Part shown: in pieces, positions 1-5,288 of the stretch
Numbering within the stretch: the stretch's first letter is position 1
Layout of the letters: the number at the start of each line of letters is the position of its first letter
Virus record (IMG/VR): IMGVR_UViG_3300037459_000020
Location: 1-29,531 of that record
Source: a virus
DNA length: 29,531 nucleotides
Strand: one strand, 5' to 3'
Made by a program: the position numbers and the translations under genes
Notes under the pieces: model-generated
Databases searched by the model: none
What the model saw: only the letters and a program-made list of their open reading frames with translations
What the model was told of the DNA's origin: nothing

Positions 1-39
1 AAGCGAATTCGACAAGCCCGTAAAAGGGCAGCAGTGTGA
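1..39 (+). CDS. C-terminal end of an upstream gene (partial)
   Basis: Frame 1 is open from the window edge to a TGA at 37-39 and encodes twelve residues, mostly basic, ending in KRAAV. The stop lies inside the first codons of the next gene, whose GTG start is at 36. That kind of tight overlap is typical of this cassette and is the main reason to believe the frame is coding. The product cannot be identified from so little sequence. Confidence 0.45.
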   Translation, partial: KRIRQARKRAAV

Positions 40-467
40 ACGAGGACAGTCTGTGGGAGTGGCTGAGAGACAAGAGCCTGCCCAACGGTCACTATTCGAG
101 GATTGAGTCATCGCACACGGCAGCAGGGTTCCCCGACGTAGACTACTGTCTTGGGTTCGGCGTCAGCGGGCAGATCGAGCTGAAGTACTCGAAGCTGTTA
201 GACGTCCCCTTCCCTGGCAAACCCGGACTGCGCACGACGCAGCTCAGGTGGATCAAGAAGCGGGTCGCAGTCTGGGGCTACGTGTTCGTCATCGCAGAGG
301 CACCTCCAGACATCTACGTGATCCCCGGCAACGCTGCTGAGGAAATTAACGGTGCAGATCGAGAAAAGCTGTCGAAAATTTCTGTAGGGATTTTGAATCG
401 AGAGGATCTCAAAGACGCTCACTACCAGCTGCACAACATTTTGACGACATGGAGATACGACAAATGA
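36..467 (+). CDS. PD-(D/E)XK nuclease, VRR-NUC/Holliday-resolvase-like
   Basis: This 143-residue protein has the spacing of a PD-(D/E)XK nuclease core. Glu24 lies in the first helix, Gly31-Phe-Pro33-Asp34 forms the 'PD' strand, and Glu48-Leu-Lys50 is the E-x-K strand. A following Gln69-x-x-Trp72 helix and a hydrophobic strand (GYVFVIAEA) resemble small phage VRR-NUC or Hjc-type endonucleases. Such enzymes cut branched or damaged DNA in a metal-dependent way during recombination, repair or packaging. The start is GTG at 36 because an in-frame TAA sits at 21-23 and an AAAAGGG stretch lies at 22-28. Its stop overlaps the next start as ATGA. The fold is fairly certain. The substrate (junction, single-strand or host DNA) is not visible. 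Confidence 0.75.
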   Translation: MNEDSLWEWLRDKSLPNGHYSRIESSHTAAGFPDVDYCLGFGVSGQIELKYSKLLDVPFPGKPGLRTTQLRWIKKRVAVWGYVFVIAEAPPDIYVIPGNAAEEINGADREKLSKISVGILNREDLKDAHYQLHNILTTWRYDK

Positions 468-880
468 GGACGTGTACTTTTTTGGATCCCCAGAACATCG
501 AGCGCTGCACCGAGTGCGGAACCCCGATGGACTTGTGCCTGTGCGCGAACGTCGATCTCTCAGCGCACCAACGACTGAACAGTGTGGACGGACAGATCAT
601 CTCGATGGTCAGGGGTGAGTTGGATGCAGCCCGCAGTCAGTTCCCTGAGAGCACACACATGCTGGCAGCGCTGATGGAAGAAGTTGGTGAGTTGGCGCAG
701 GCTATGATGGAACACGACAGGGACGGCAGTCAGACCACACAGGAGGTGCTGCGTGAAGCCGTGCAAGTGGCAGCTATGGCGATCAGGGTTGCCGCAGAAG
801 GAGACGAGAATTTTGTGTACGAGTTCCCCACCGTGGAGGCGGATCTACCTCGCGGGCCAGTTGGGGGACGCTACGACTGA
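464..880 (+). CDS. MazG-like nucleotide pyrophosphohydrolase with N-terminal Cys4 motif
   Basis: I place the start at ATG 464, which forms an ATGA overlap with the previous stop and has GGAGA at 451-455, 8 nt upstream. An earlier in-frame ATG at 449 has no ribosome site. The 138-residue product has an N-terminal Cys15-x2-Cys18 and Cys25-x-Cys27 knuckle, then an all-alpha MazG-type core. In the core, Glu72-Glu73-x-x-Glu76 is the first metal-binding helix and the helix REAVQVAAMAIR around 97-108 is the second. The usual second E-x-x-D reads Glu98-x-x-Gln101, so one acidic ligand appears replaced. MazG-family enzymes hydrolyse (d)NTPs, and phage versions have been proposed to affect nucleotide pools or stringent-response signals. 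The family call is good. Activity and substrate are inferred. Confidence 0.8.
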   Translation: MRTCTFLDPQNIERCTECGTPMDLCLCANVDLSAHQRLNSVDGQIISMVRGELDAARSQFPESTHMLAALMEEVGELAQAMMEHDRDGSQTTQEVLREAVQVAAMAIRVAAEGDENFVYEFPTVEADLPRGPVGGRYD

Positions 881-881
881 T

Positions 882-898
882 GGAGACACCGGATGTTA
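882..898 (+). promoter_or_regulatory. csrA ribosome binding site with two GGA motifs
   Basis: GGAG at 882-885 is a Shine-Dalgarno sequence 7 nt before the csrA ATG at 893. A second GGA at 891-893 overlaps the start codon, and with the bases after it reads GGATGT, matching the 3' half of the CsrA SELEX consensus (RUACARGGAUGU). Enteric csrA is known to repress its own translation by binding GGA motifs over its own ribosome site. Autoregulation here is an inference. Confidence 0.4.
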
Positions 899-1081
899 AT
901 TCTAACGAGGAAGACCGGAGAGACTATCGTCATAGGGGACAACGTCACGGTCACGGTGCTCGGTGTCAAAGGTAACCAAGTGAGGCTGGGCATCAACGCA
1001 CCAAGAGAGGTGTCGGTACATAGGGAGGAGATCTATGAGCGAATCAGAAAAGAACAGCTGGGATCGGGAGAGAGTGACTGA
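893..1081 (+). CDS. csrA: CsrA/RsmA family RNA-binding translational regulator
   Basis: The 62-residue protein is a complete CsrA. It has the N-terminal MLILTR strand with Leu4 and Arg6, the central [13 protein letters not shown] strands, and the VSVHREEIY segment with Arg44, the residues that contact GGA in RNA. By my recall about 43 of the first 54 positions match Escherichia coli CsrA, and the length is normal. CsrA works as a domain-swapped dimer that binds GGA in hairpin loops near ribosome sites, repressing or stabilising mRNAs for glycogen, motility, biofilm and stress functions. Here it follows a MazG-like gene at a 12-nt gap and overlaps the next gene by 47 nt. A phage copy could reset host post-transcriptional control or regulate phage messages. 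The family call is very secure. The targets are unknown. Confidence 0.97.
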   Translation: MLILTRKTGETIVIGDNVTVTVLGVKGNQVRLGINAPREVSVHREEIYERIRKEQLGSGESD

Positions 1082-1316
1082 ACTCATCATTCAGGCTGGG
1101 AAGGATGCGAACCTAACCCCCCTGGACATAGCAGGTCTAGTACCTTTGGCTGGAAAGATGGTAGAGTTACTCGGGAGCGTTCGAGTTGAAGCTATCGGGT
1201 GGGTGTGGTCTGAGGCATGTTCCCAGCATGCCAAGGGACTAGATCCTAGAAAGTTTGAAGTACCGTTGCTCATGGACAGGGCGAACGCTGATCTTAATCC
1301 GGAGAGAGACGAATGA
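1035..1316 (+). CDS. Hypothetical small phage protein
   Basis: The 93-residue protein has no family I recognise. It is mainly helical by eye, with a polar N terminus, a central hydrophobic stretch ([20 protein letters not shown], about 29-48) and a charged end. The start is well supported: GGGAGGAG at 1023-1030 lies just upstream of ATG 1035, even though this makes the gene overlap the csrA 3' end by 47 nt in another frame. The ribosome site therefore lies inside csrA coding sequence and contains two adjacent GGA triplets. The gene is likely translationally coupled to csrA. Its stop forms an ATGA with the next gene. Confidence 0.75.
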   Translation: MSESEKNSWDRERVTELIIQAGKDANLTPLDIAGLVPLAGKMVELLGSVRVEAIGWVWSEACSQHAKGLDPRKFEVPLLMDRANADLNPERDE

Positions 1317-1519
1317 GCGAGCCGCAATACCCTGATGGGAAGCTCGGTGAGGATGATGAAGGTGAAGTTGGTGTCGCTATCGGCATCAAGGACGGCAACG
1401 TCATCATCATGTTCCCGCAACCCGTCGCATGGCTAGGACTCCCTCCAGAGCAGGCTATGGAGTTCGGCAGGACCGTAATCAAAAGGGCTCGTCAGATCAT
1501 AGATCAGTCGAAACACTGA
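1313..1519 (+). CDS. Hypothetical small phage protein
   Basis: The 68-residue acidic protein is of unrecognised function. A negatively charged N-terminal third (GEDDEGEVG) is followed by a short hydrophobic strand (GNVIIMFPQPVAWLGL) and an amphipathic helix (PEQAMEFGRTVIKRARQII). The pattern of a small beta strand pair plus one helix recurs in short proteins of many phages. The ATG at 1313 overlaps the previous stop as ATGA and has GGAG at 1301-1304 with 8-nt spacing. It is the last gene before the promoter at 1523-1550, so it probably ends one transcriptional segment, although no terminator is visible after it. Confidence 0.7.
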   Translation: MSEPQYPDGKLGEDDEGEVGVAIGIKDGNVIIMFPQPVAWLGLPPEQAMEFGRTVIKRARQIIDQSKH

Positions 1520-1522
1520 CGT

Positions 1523-1550
1523 TTTACACGGGACCGAATCCGTGTATAAT
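1523..1550 (+). promoter_or_regulatory. Sigma70-type promoter
   Basis: TTTACA at 1523-1528 (one mismatch to the -35 consensus) and a perfect TATAAT at 1545-1550 are separated by 16 bp, in the 57-nt gap between two genes. Transcription would start near 1557 and read into the zinc protein gene, whose AAGGAG ribosome site is at 1567-1572. This is the only clear host-type promoter I see in the window. The match quality, gap location and orientation all agree. Confidence 0.8.
1525..1546. promoter_or_regulatory. Candidate operator: 7-bp dyad inside the promoter
   Basis: TACACGG at 1525-1531 and its exact reverse complement CCGTGTA at 1540-1546 flank an 8-bp spacer. The dyad overlaps the 3' part of the -35 element and the first two bases of the -10 element, so a dimeric repressor bound here would block RNA polymerase. 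No T-run follows, which argues against a terminator. The regulator is unknown. The zinc protein encoded just downstream is one candidate. Confidence 0.6.
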
Positions 1551-1576
1551 GGGGGCTGGCTAAAGTAAGGAGACCT

Positions 1577-1789
1577 ATGATGCCTGCAGTACGCAAGAGC
1601 CCAAAAGTAAAGGCAACCAGCGATAGCGTCGGTGCCCAGCTTGCAATGATGCGCAAGCGTGGATCGAAGAACTGCGAGAACCCTGAGTGCGGTAAGAAAT
1701 TCAAGGGACTCGCGATCACCAACTACTGCTCGGACGAGTGCCGGTTCAGGGCTGCGTACCTGCGCCGACGTGAGGTCGAAGCGGGATAA
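1577..1789 (+). CDS. Small Cys4 zinc-ribbon/FCS-like protein
   Basis: The 70-residue basic protein carries Cys33-x4-Cys38 and Cys51-x3-Cys55 around a short Gly/Lys-rich turn, followed by an Arg-rich helix (about 56-66). This layout fits a single treble-clef or FCS-like zinc finger, often used for nucleic-acid or protein contacts. The N-terminal 30 residues are Lys/Arg-rich and probably disordered. Two tandem ATG codons occur at 1577 and 1580. AAGGAG at 1567-1572 is spaced 4 nt from the first and 7 nt from the second, so initiation at 1580 is equally plausible. It is the first gene behind the promoter at 1523-1550 and could regulate it, but that is speculation. Confidence 0.75.
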   Translation: MMPAVRKSPKVKATSDSVGAQLAMMRKRGSKNCENPECGKKFKGLAITNYCSDECRFRAAYLRRREVEAG

Positions 1790-1802
1790 TAGGAACTAAG
1801 AA

Positions 1803-2033
1803 ATGACAGTGTTGAAGCAGCATAGGAAGGCAAGCCTCGAACTCAAAGGGCGCAAGCTCAGTGGGAAATTCGAGATCAGTCTCACCAATCAGGGAGACCG
1901 AGAGACATTGGTCGAGGTGATCAATGAATGTCGCAAGCAGCTCAGGGTGTTCGACCCCTCGAAGGTTGCGAAGCGTAAGCCCACTGGCCCAGCCAAGAAG
2001 AAGGCAGCAGGAAAACGTCGCAAGCAGAGATGA
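1803..2033 (+). CDS. Small protein with Lys/Arg-rich C-terminal tail
   Basis: The 76-residue protein has a compact N-terminal two-thirds that could form strands and one helix (SLELKGRKLSGKFEISL, then RETLVEVINECRKQL). A strongly basic tail from about residue 54 is rich in Lys, Arg, Pro and Ala and resembles histone H1-like tails, which suggests nucleic-acid binding. I do not recognise the N-terminal domain. The ATG at 1803 follows AGGAACTAAGAA, an acceptable ribosome site, 13 nt after the previous stop. The stop overlaps the next ATG as ATGA. It is probably co-transcribed from the promoter at 1523-1550. Confidence 0.7.
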   Translation: MTVLKQHRKASLELKGRKLSGKFEISLTNQGDRETLVEVINECRKQLRVFDPSKVAKRKPTGPAKKKAAGKRRKQR

Positions 2034-2497
2034 AGACGATCATGGTTGACCTCGAAGGCACTATGAGTGATCACACTGATCGCTTACGTGTCCTTGAGGC
2101 AACCACTGCAGCTGACCCCAAGAACCGAGAAGCGTGGAAGACATACTACAGAGGACTCCCCGACGACGAGCCCCGCATGGGTGTCATCCGCGCTGTTCGG
2201 GAGTGGATTCGCAGGGAACACTTCGTGATGGTCTACAGCACACGGTTCGCTAACAAGTACAGACACGAGGAGGAGTGGCTGAAAGGTCACGAGCTGTGGG
2301 AGCACATCGAACTACTGCAGCGAGAGTCTACGGAGACTCAGATCAAAGGTCCGAACCTCGTTGCCATCTGGGCTGGCTCGATCAAGCCTGATATCCTAGT
2401 CGATGATCGAGAGGACGTACGAGCCCTCGTGAGAGAACACTCACCTGACACCACTGTGCTGGGACCGGAGGACTTTCATGGACGCGAAGTGCATTGA
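2030..2497 (+). CDS. HAD-superfamily phosphatase (nucleotidase/3'-phosphatase-like)
   Basis: The 155-residue protein shows HAD motifs in order: motif I Asp7-Leu-Glu9-Gly-Thr11, motif II Ser70-Thr71-Arg72 at a strand end, Lys119, and an acidic motif IV with Asp125-Asp126 and Asp129. Similar small phage proteins are annotated as 5'-nucleotidases or the phosphatase half of polynucleotide kinase/phosphatase. The general acid/base position of motif I, normally the second Asp of DxD, is Glu here. That may alter or slow the second half of the reaction. The ATG overlaps the previous stop (ATGA) and its ribosome site is weak, pointing to translational coupling. A later in-frame ATG at 2042 is possible but would leave only two residues before motif I. 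Confidence 0.75.
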   Translation: MKTIMVDLEGTMSDHTDRLRVLEATTAADPKNREAWKTYYRGLPDDEPRMGVIRAVREWIRREHFVMVYSTRFANKYRHEEEWLKGHELWEHIELLQRESTETQIKGPNLVAIWAGSIKPDILVDDREDVRALVREHSPDTTVLGPEDFHGREVH

Positions 2498-2795
2498 TGG
2501 CTACCTGTTCCACTACTGGGAACATAAAGGAACATGGTGTCAGGCGATAGGCGCTCTGTACCGGTGCACGCGGTGCAACACCGGAGTTATCTTGCGCGAC
2601 CGGGGAAACCCATCCGTCGTGAGATCGGCGGACGTCCCGTCTGCTTCTGCATTGCTCGGGAAAGCCCGCCTTGTTGATCAGCAGGTCCAACACGATTCCC
2701 ACCAAGATTCCCTCGACGCTGCATCGCCTGCTTCTGCTGGAAGCCACGAAGAGGCATTGCTCGACCTCCCGGCATTCTTGCGTCGCCAGGACTGA
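2478..2795 (+). CDS. Small CxxC protein, convergent with the late operon
   Basis: The ATG at 2478 is preceded by GGAGG at 2467-2471, an excellent ribosome site, and overlaps the end of the HAD gene by 20 nt. The first 40 or so residues look like a real small domain (aromatic-rich, Cys21, then Cys30-x2-Cys33). From codon 37 on, the frame runs opposite the 3' end of the minus-strand gene ending at 2587, giving a 209-bp antisense overlap. Composition there shifts to Ser/Ala/Leu/His-rich sequence, as expected of a passenger frame. Translation probably begins as described. Whether the full 105 residues are selected for, or a sequence error hides an earlier stop, cannot be told here. Function is unknown. 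Confidence 0.5.
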   Translation: MDAKCIDGYLFHYWEHKGTWCQAIGALYRCTRCNTGVILRDRGNPSVVRSADVPSASALLGKARLVDQQVQHDSHQDSLDAASPASAGSHEEALLDLPAFLRRQD

Positions 2796-4716
2796 TCATC
2801 TCGGGGCGACCTCCCGGCATGCCACCCGGTCCACCCGGCTGCACGCGACCACCCATACCCGGACGAGGCTGGGGACCACCAAGCTGCTTCATCGGACCAC
2901 GCTGAGGCATACCTCGTTGACCTCCCATCCTCTGACGCATCATCGCCTGCATCCGTGAGCCACGCCCCATGCCTGGGCGACTGCCACGACGCTGTGCCAT
3001 CTGCTGCATCATCTGACGCTGCGGACCTCGACCACGACCACGACCCCGTCCCATCTGCTGCGCCATGCCACGGAAGCCACGTTGCCCGCCGGGTTGCTGC
3101 ATGCCCATACCGCGTCGTGCCGCGCCGACACCTCGTCGCGCCATCTGTGCCAGCCCACCAAATTGCATTTCCACGGGCTCCTCCTCAAGTAGTTCTGGTG
3201 CTTCTGTGTAGAACCCCGGTGTGCCACCAGCAACGACGTTGTGACTGCTGCCACCACCACGGAGGATGTCGCTCACTCTCGCCTTGTGCTGTCTCAGCTG
3301 TTCACGTTGGGGGGATTGTTTCCCAGCCATCTCGGGGTAGGCAATCATCTCGCGCAGCCCCTCTTCCTTTGCACGCTGTCGGTTCCACCCTTCGTACTCA
3401 GCACGTGCAGGATCATCTGCAGCCAAGTGTGCGAGTGGATCTTCCTGCATCTTCGCCCGCGAGGTACGGTCGTACTCTGTCCATGTCGGATCGATGATGC
3501 CGTACTTGTTGTAGATCTCCTCAGCGATGGAGCCTGGATCAAAGTCAGTGCCGGTACGCGTGCTGGGATTAGGTAGCGAGTAACCACCCGTCGTTGCTGC
3601 ACCCAGTCCACCCACAGGTTCGAGTCCACCGGCTCGTTCGAGTGCCTGCTGACCTATCTTTCCGAACATCGAACCGAAGAAGCCTCCTGACTCCCCCATG
3701 CCCCCGTACTGCTCGTAGATCTTAAGATACGCTTGCCGCTGCCGCTCCCGCTCGTCTATCTCCTCCTGGGTCTGGGGCTGGGTAATCGTAGGTTCCGGTG
3801 GCTCTTCTGGTGGCGTACCGCGTCGTCCGTATCGCGGTGTGTACTCTTCTTCTTCACCACCGTACCGCGCAGCCCGACCACCGGGCCTCGCCGAACCACC
3901 GTACTGATACCCCTTAGCTTTCTTGTCAGCAGCAACGAACTCTCTCGCTACGCCACGTGACGGTCCGCCACCGGGCTTCTTCCACCCGTGTGCAACAGCT
4001 CGCATGAGTTTCGCCTGCGCTGGTGATTTTGATGGCACTCTCCCACCCTCCGCTTTTCCTGTTGGTGATTGAACAAACATGTGTTTCAGACCGGACAGTC
4101 CATACTGGTACGGATTATCCAGAGCATTGAAACGTCTCAGCAGACCCTCCGCCTGCCCCAGCTGCTCTCCCGGTCCACTTTGAAAGCCTCTCACAACTTC
4201 AGTCATGGAGTCACCGGGTTCGTCCACGCCTTGTGCGTACGCTACCCCCGCTGTCGTTCCAGCACGGATAGCTGCCTGTGTCAAAGCTCCTGTCGTCGCA
4301 CCACCTGCCGCACCTGCGCCCGCCGCACCCGCTGTACCAGTGACAGAACCAGCCGCTGCTCCTAATCCCGCCGAAGCTGCGCCTCCACCTATGGCACCAG
4401 CGATCATCCCTGCTGCCTGATGAAACTTCTGACCGGCTTGGACGGTTTCGATGTCGAGCCCTTCGTCCAGTGCAGTTTGGTAGTCGTGAGCAGTTGCACC
4501 ACCCAGTTGATTAACTAACGCACGGTCATCTCTGCCCAGGATCTTGTTCCACATCTTGGTGCTGAGTGGATCAACACCCAGGATCAAACGCTTCGGATCT
4601 TTCTTGAGCCCCCTCCAGAGATTTTTGAAGTGCGACTTCTCGAACTTCAGTACCTTCTTGAAGAAGCCTCCAAGCCCCATGTGTGGGTAAGCTTGTTCGG
4701 ATCCGTCGGGATACAT
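2587..4716 (-). CDS. Putative internal virion/ejection protein with RG-rich tail
   Basis: This 709-residue protein is the last gene of the late operon. Its N terminus (GGFFKKVLKFEKSHFKNLWRGLKK region) is amphipathic and basic. A Gly/Ala-rich hydrophobic segment at roughly residues 100-165 resembles the membrane-active stretches of podophage ejection proteins. The middle is rich in Tyr, Gly, Pro and Glu with GG motifs (KAEGGRV, GYQYGG, MQFGGLAQ). Residues about 525-709 are almost entirely Arg, Gly, Met, Gln and Pro, with runs of RG and RGG-like spacing, and are surely disordered and cationic. The start codon is 2 nt downstream of the terminase small-subunit stop. A role inside the virion or in DNA delivery is inferred from composition and neighbours, not from a recognised family. 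Confidence 0.7.
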   Translation of the reverse strand: MYPDGSEQAYPHMGLGGFFKKVLKFEKSHFKNLWRGLKKDPKRLILGVDPLSTKMWNKILGRDDRALVNQLGGATAHDYQTALDEGLDIETVQAGQKFHQAAGMIAGAIGGGAASAGLGAAAGSVTGTAGAAGAGAAGGATTGALTQAAIRAGTTAGVAYAQGVDEPGDSMTEVVRGFQSGPGEQLGQAEGLLRRFNALDNPYQYGLSGLKHMFVQSPTGKAEGGRVPSKSPAQAKLMRAVAHGWKKPGGGPSRGVAREFVAADKKAKGYQYGGSARPGGRAARYGGEEEEYTPRYGRRGTPPEEPPEPTITQPQTQEEIDERERQRQAYLKIYEQYGGMGESGGFFGSMFGKIGQQALERAGGLEPVGGLGAATTGGYSLPNPSTRTGTDFDPGSIAEEIYNKYGIIDPTWTEYDRTSRAKMQEDPLAHLAADDPARAEYEGWNRQRAKEEGLREMIAYPEMAGKQSPQREQLRQHKARVSDILRGGGSSHNVVAGGTPGFYTEAPELLEEEPVEMQFGGLAQMARRGVGAARRGMGMQQPGGQRGFRGMAQQMGRGRGRGRGPQRQMMQQMAQRRGSRPGMGRGSRMQAMMRQRMGGQRGMPQRGPMKQLGGPQPRPGMGGRVQPGGPGGMPGGRPEMISPGDARMPGGRAMPLRGFQQKQAMQRRGNLGGNRVGPADQQGGLSRAMQKQTGRPPISRRMGFPGRAR
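2590..3144 (-). repeat. Arg/Gly/Met/Gln low-complexity (RGG-like) coding tract
   Basis: About 185 codons at the 3' end of the 709-residue gene form an imperfect low-complexity tract. The core around codons 555-565 reads GRGRGRGRG, and short units such as RGM, GGR and QQM recur without a fixed period. It is a protein-level low-complexity domain rather than a tandem DNA repeat. Confidence 0.75.
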
Positions 4717-4718
4717 AA

Positions 4719-5288
4719 TTACTCTTCCACCTCGCCAGTCGTGCCGTCGATGGTGACGTTGTCGGGCTTCGGTTTGATCAGTGCGAGGATGCTCGACATC
4801 ACTTCCATTCTCGTCTCGTCACGCAGACCCAACGGAGCGTTGTCATCTGCACCACCATGCATACCCACCTGCTGACGATCCTTCCAGTGCTCACGCTGTC
4901 TGTTGGTCAGCCACAACTTGATCGCAGCGATGTCTGGTTTGTAATGCTTGGTCGTGTCAGCTCGGATGATGTCACCGTCCCACTGGAAGATCTTCTCCTC
5001 GTCATGGGTGTAGCCGACCGCACTCTGATACAGAGCAGACAGCACAGCTGCATCAGCATCGGTGTAGCCCTCAGCGAGGGCATCCTGAAACAAGGGGTAC
5101 TGTTTCTTCCAGAGCTTTATCATGCGCGGGTGGATGTCGAAGATGTCACACATCTCCTTCTCGCTCACACCACGCATGGCAATCGCTCGTACCTGATCGA
5201 GATGGTCAGGCAGGAACAGACGTTTGCCCTCTGCCAACAGTGAACCCGATTGGTTGCGTGTGCGTTTACCCAGAAAGGTTGAAGTCAT
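4719..5288 (-). CDS. terS: Terminase small subunit
   Basis: The 189-residue protein has a helix-turn-helix at about 32-62 (VRAIAMRGVSEKEMCDIF and following), the DNA-binding head of small terminases. A helical ALYQSAVGY segment follows, then the diagnostic KHYKPD (114-119) and WLTNRQREHW (126-135) motifs seen in many small terminases. It would form an oligomeric ring that recognises the packaging site and hands DNA to the large subunit. The ATG overlaps the stop of the upstream gene (ATGA). Its position, second from last in a 27-kb virion operon and not next to a large subunit, is unusual. The large subunit is not in this window. Confidence 0.88.
   Translation of the reverse strand: MTSTFLGKRTRNQSGSLLAEGKRLFLPDHLDQVRAIAMRGVSEKEMCDIFDIHPRMIKLWKKQYPLFQDALAEGYTDADAAVLSALYQSAVGYTHDEEKIFQWDGDIIRADTTKHYKPDIAAIKLWLTNRQREHWKDRQQVGMHGGADDNAPLGLRDETRMEVMSSILALIKPKPDNVTIDGTTGEVEE

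Noticed and set aside
449-463. Earlier in-frame ATG for the MazG-like gene
   Set aside because: No ribosome site precedes 449, whereas ATG 464 has GGAGA at good spacing and an ATGA overlap with the previous stop.
1525-1546. Inverted repeat read as a rho-independent terminator
   Set aside because: No T-run follows on either strand, and it lies exactly over promoter elements, so an operator explains it better.
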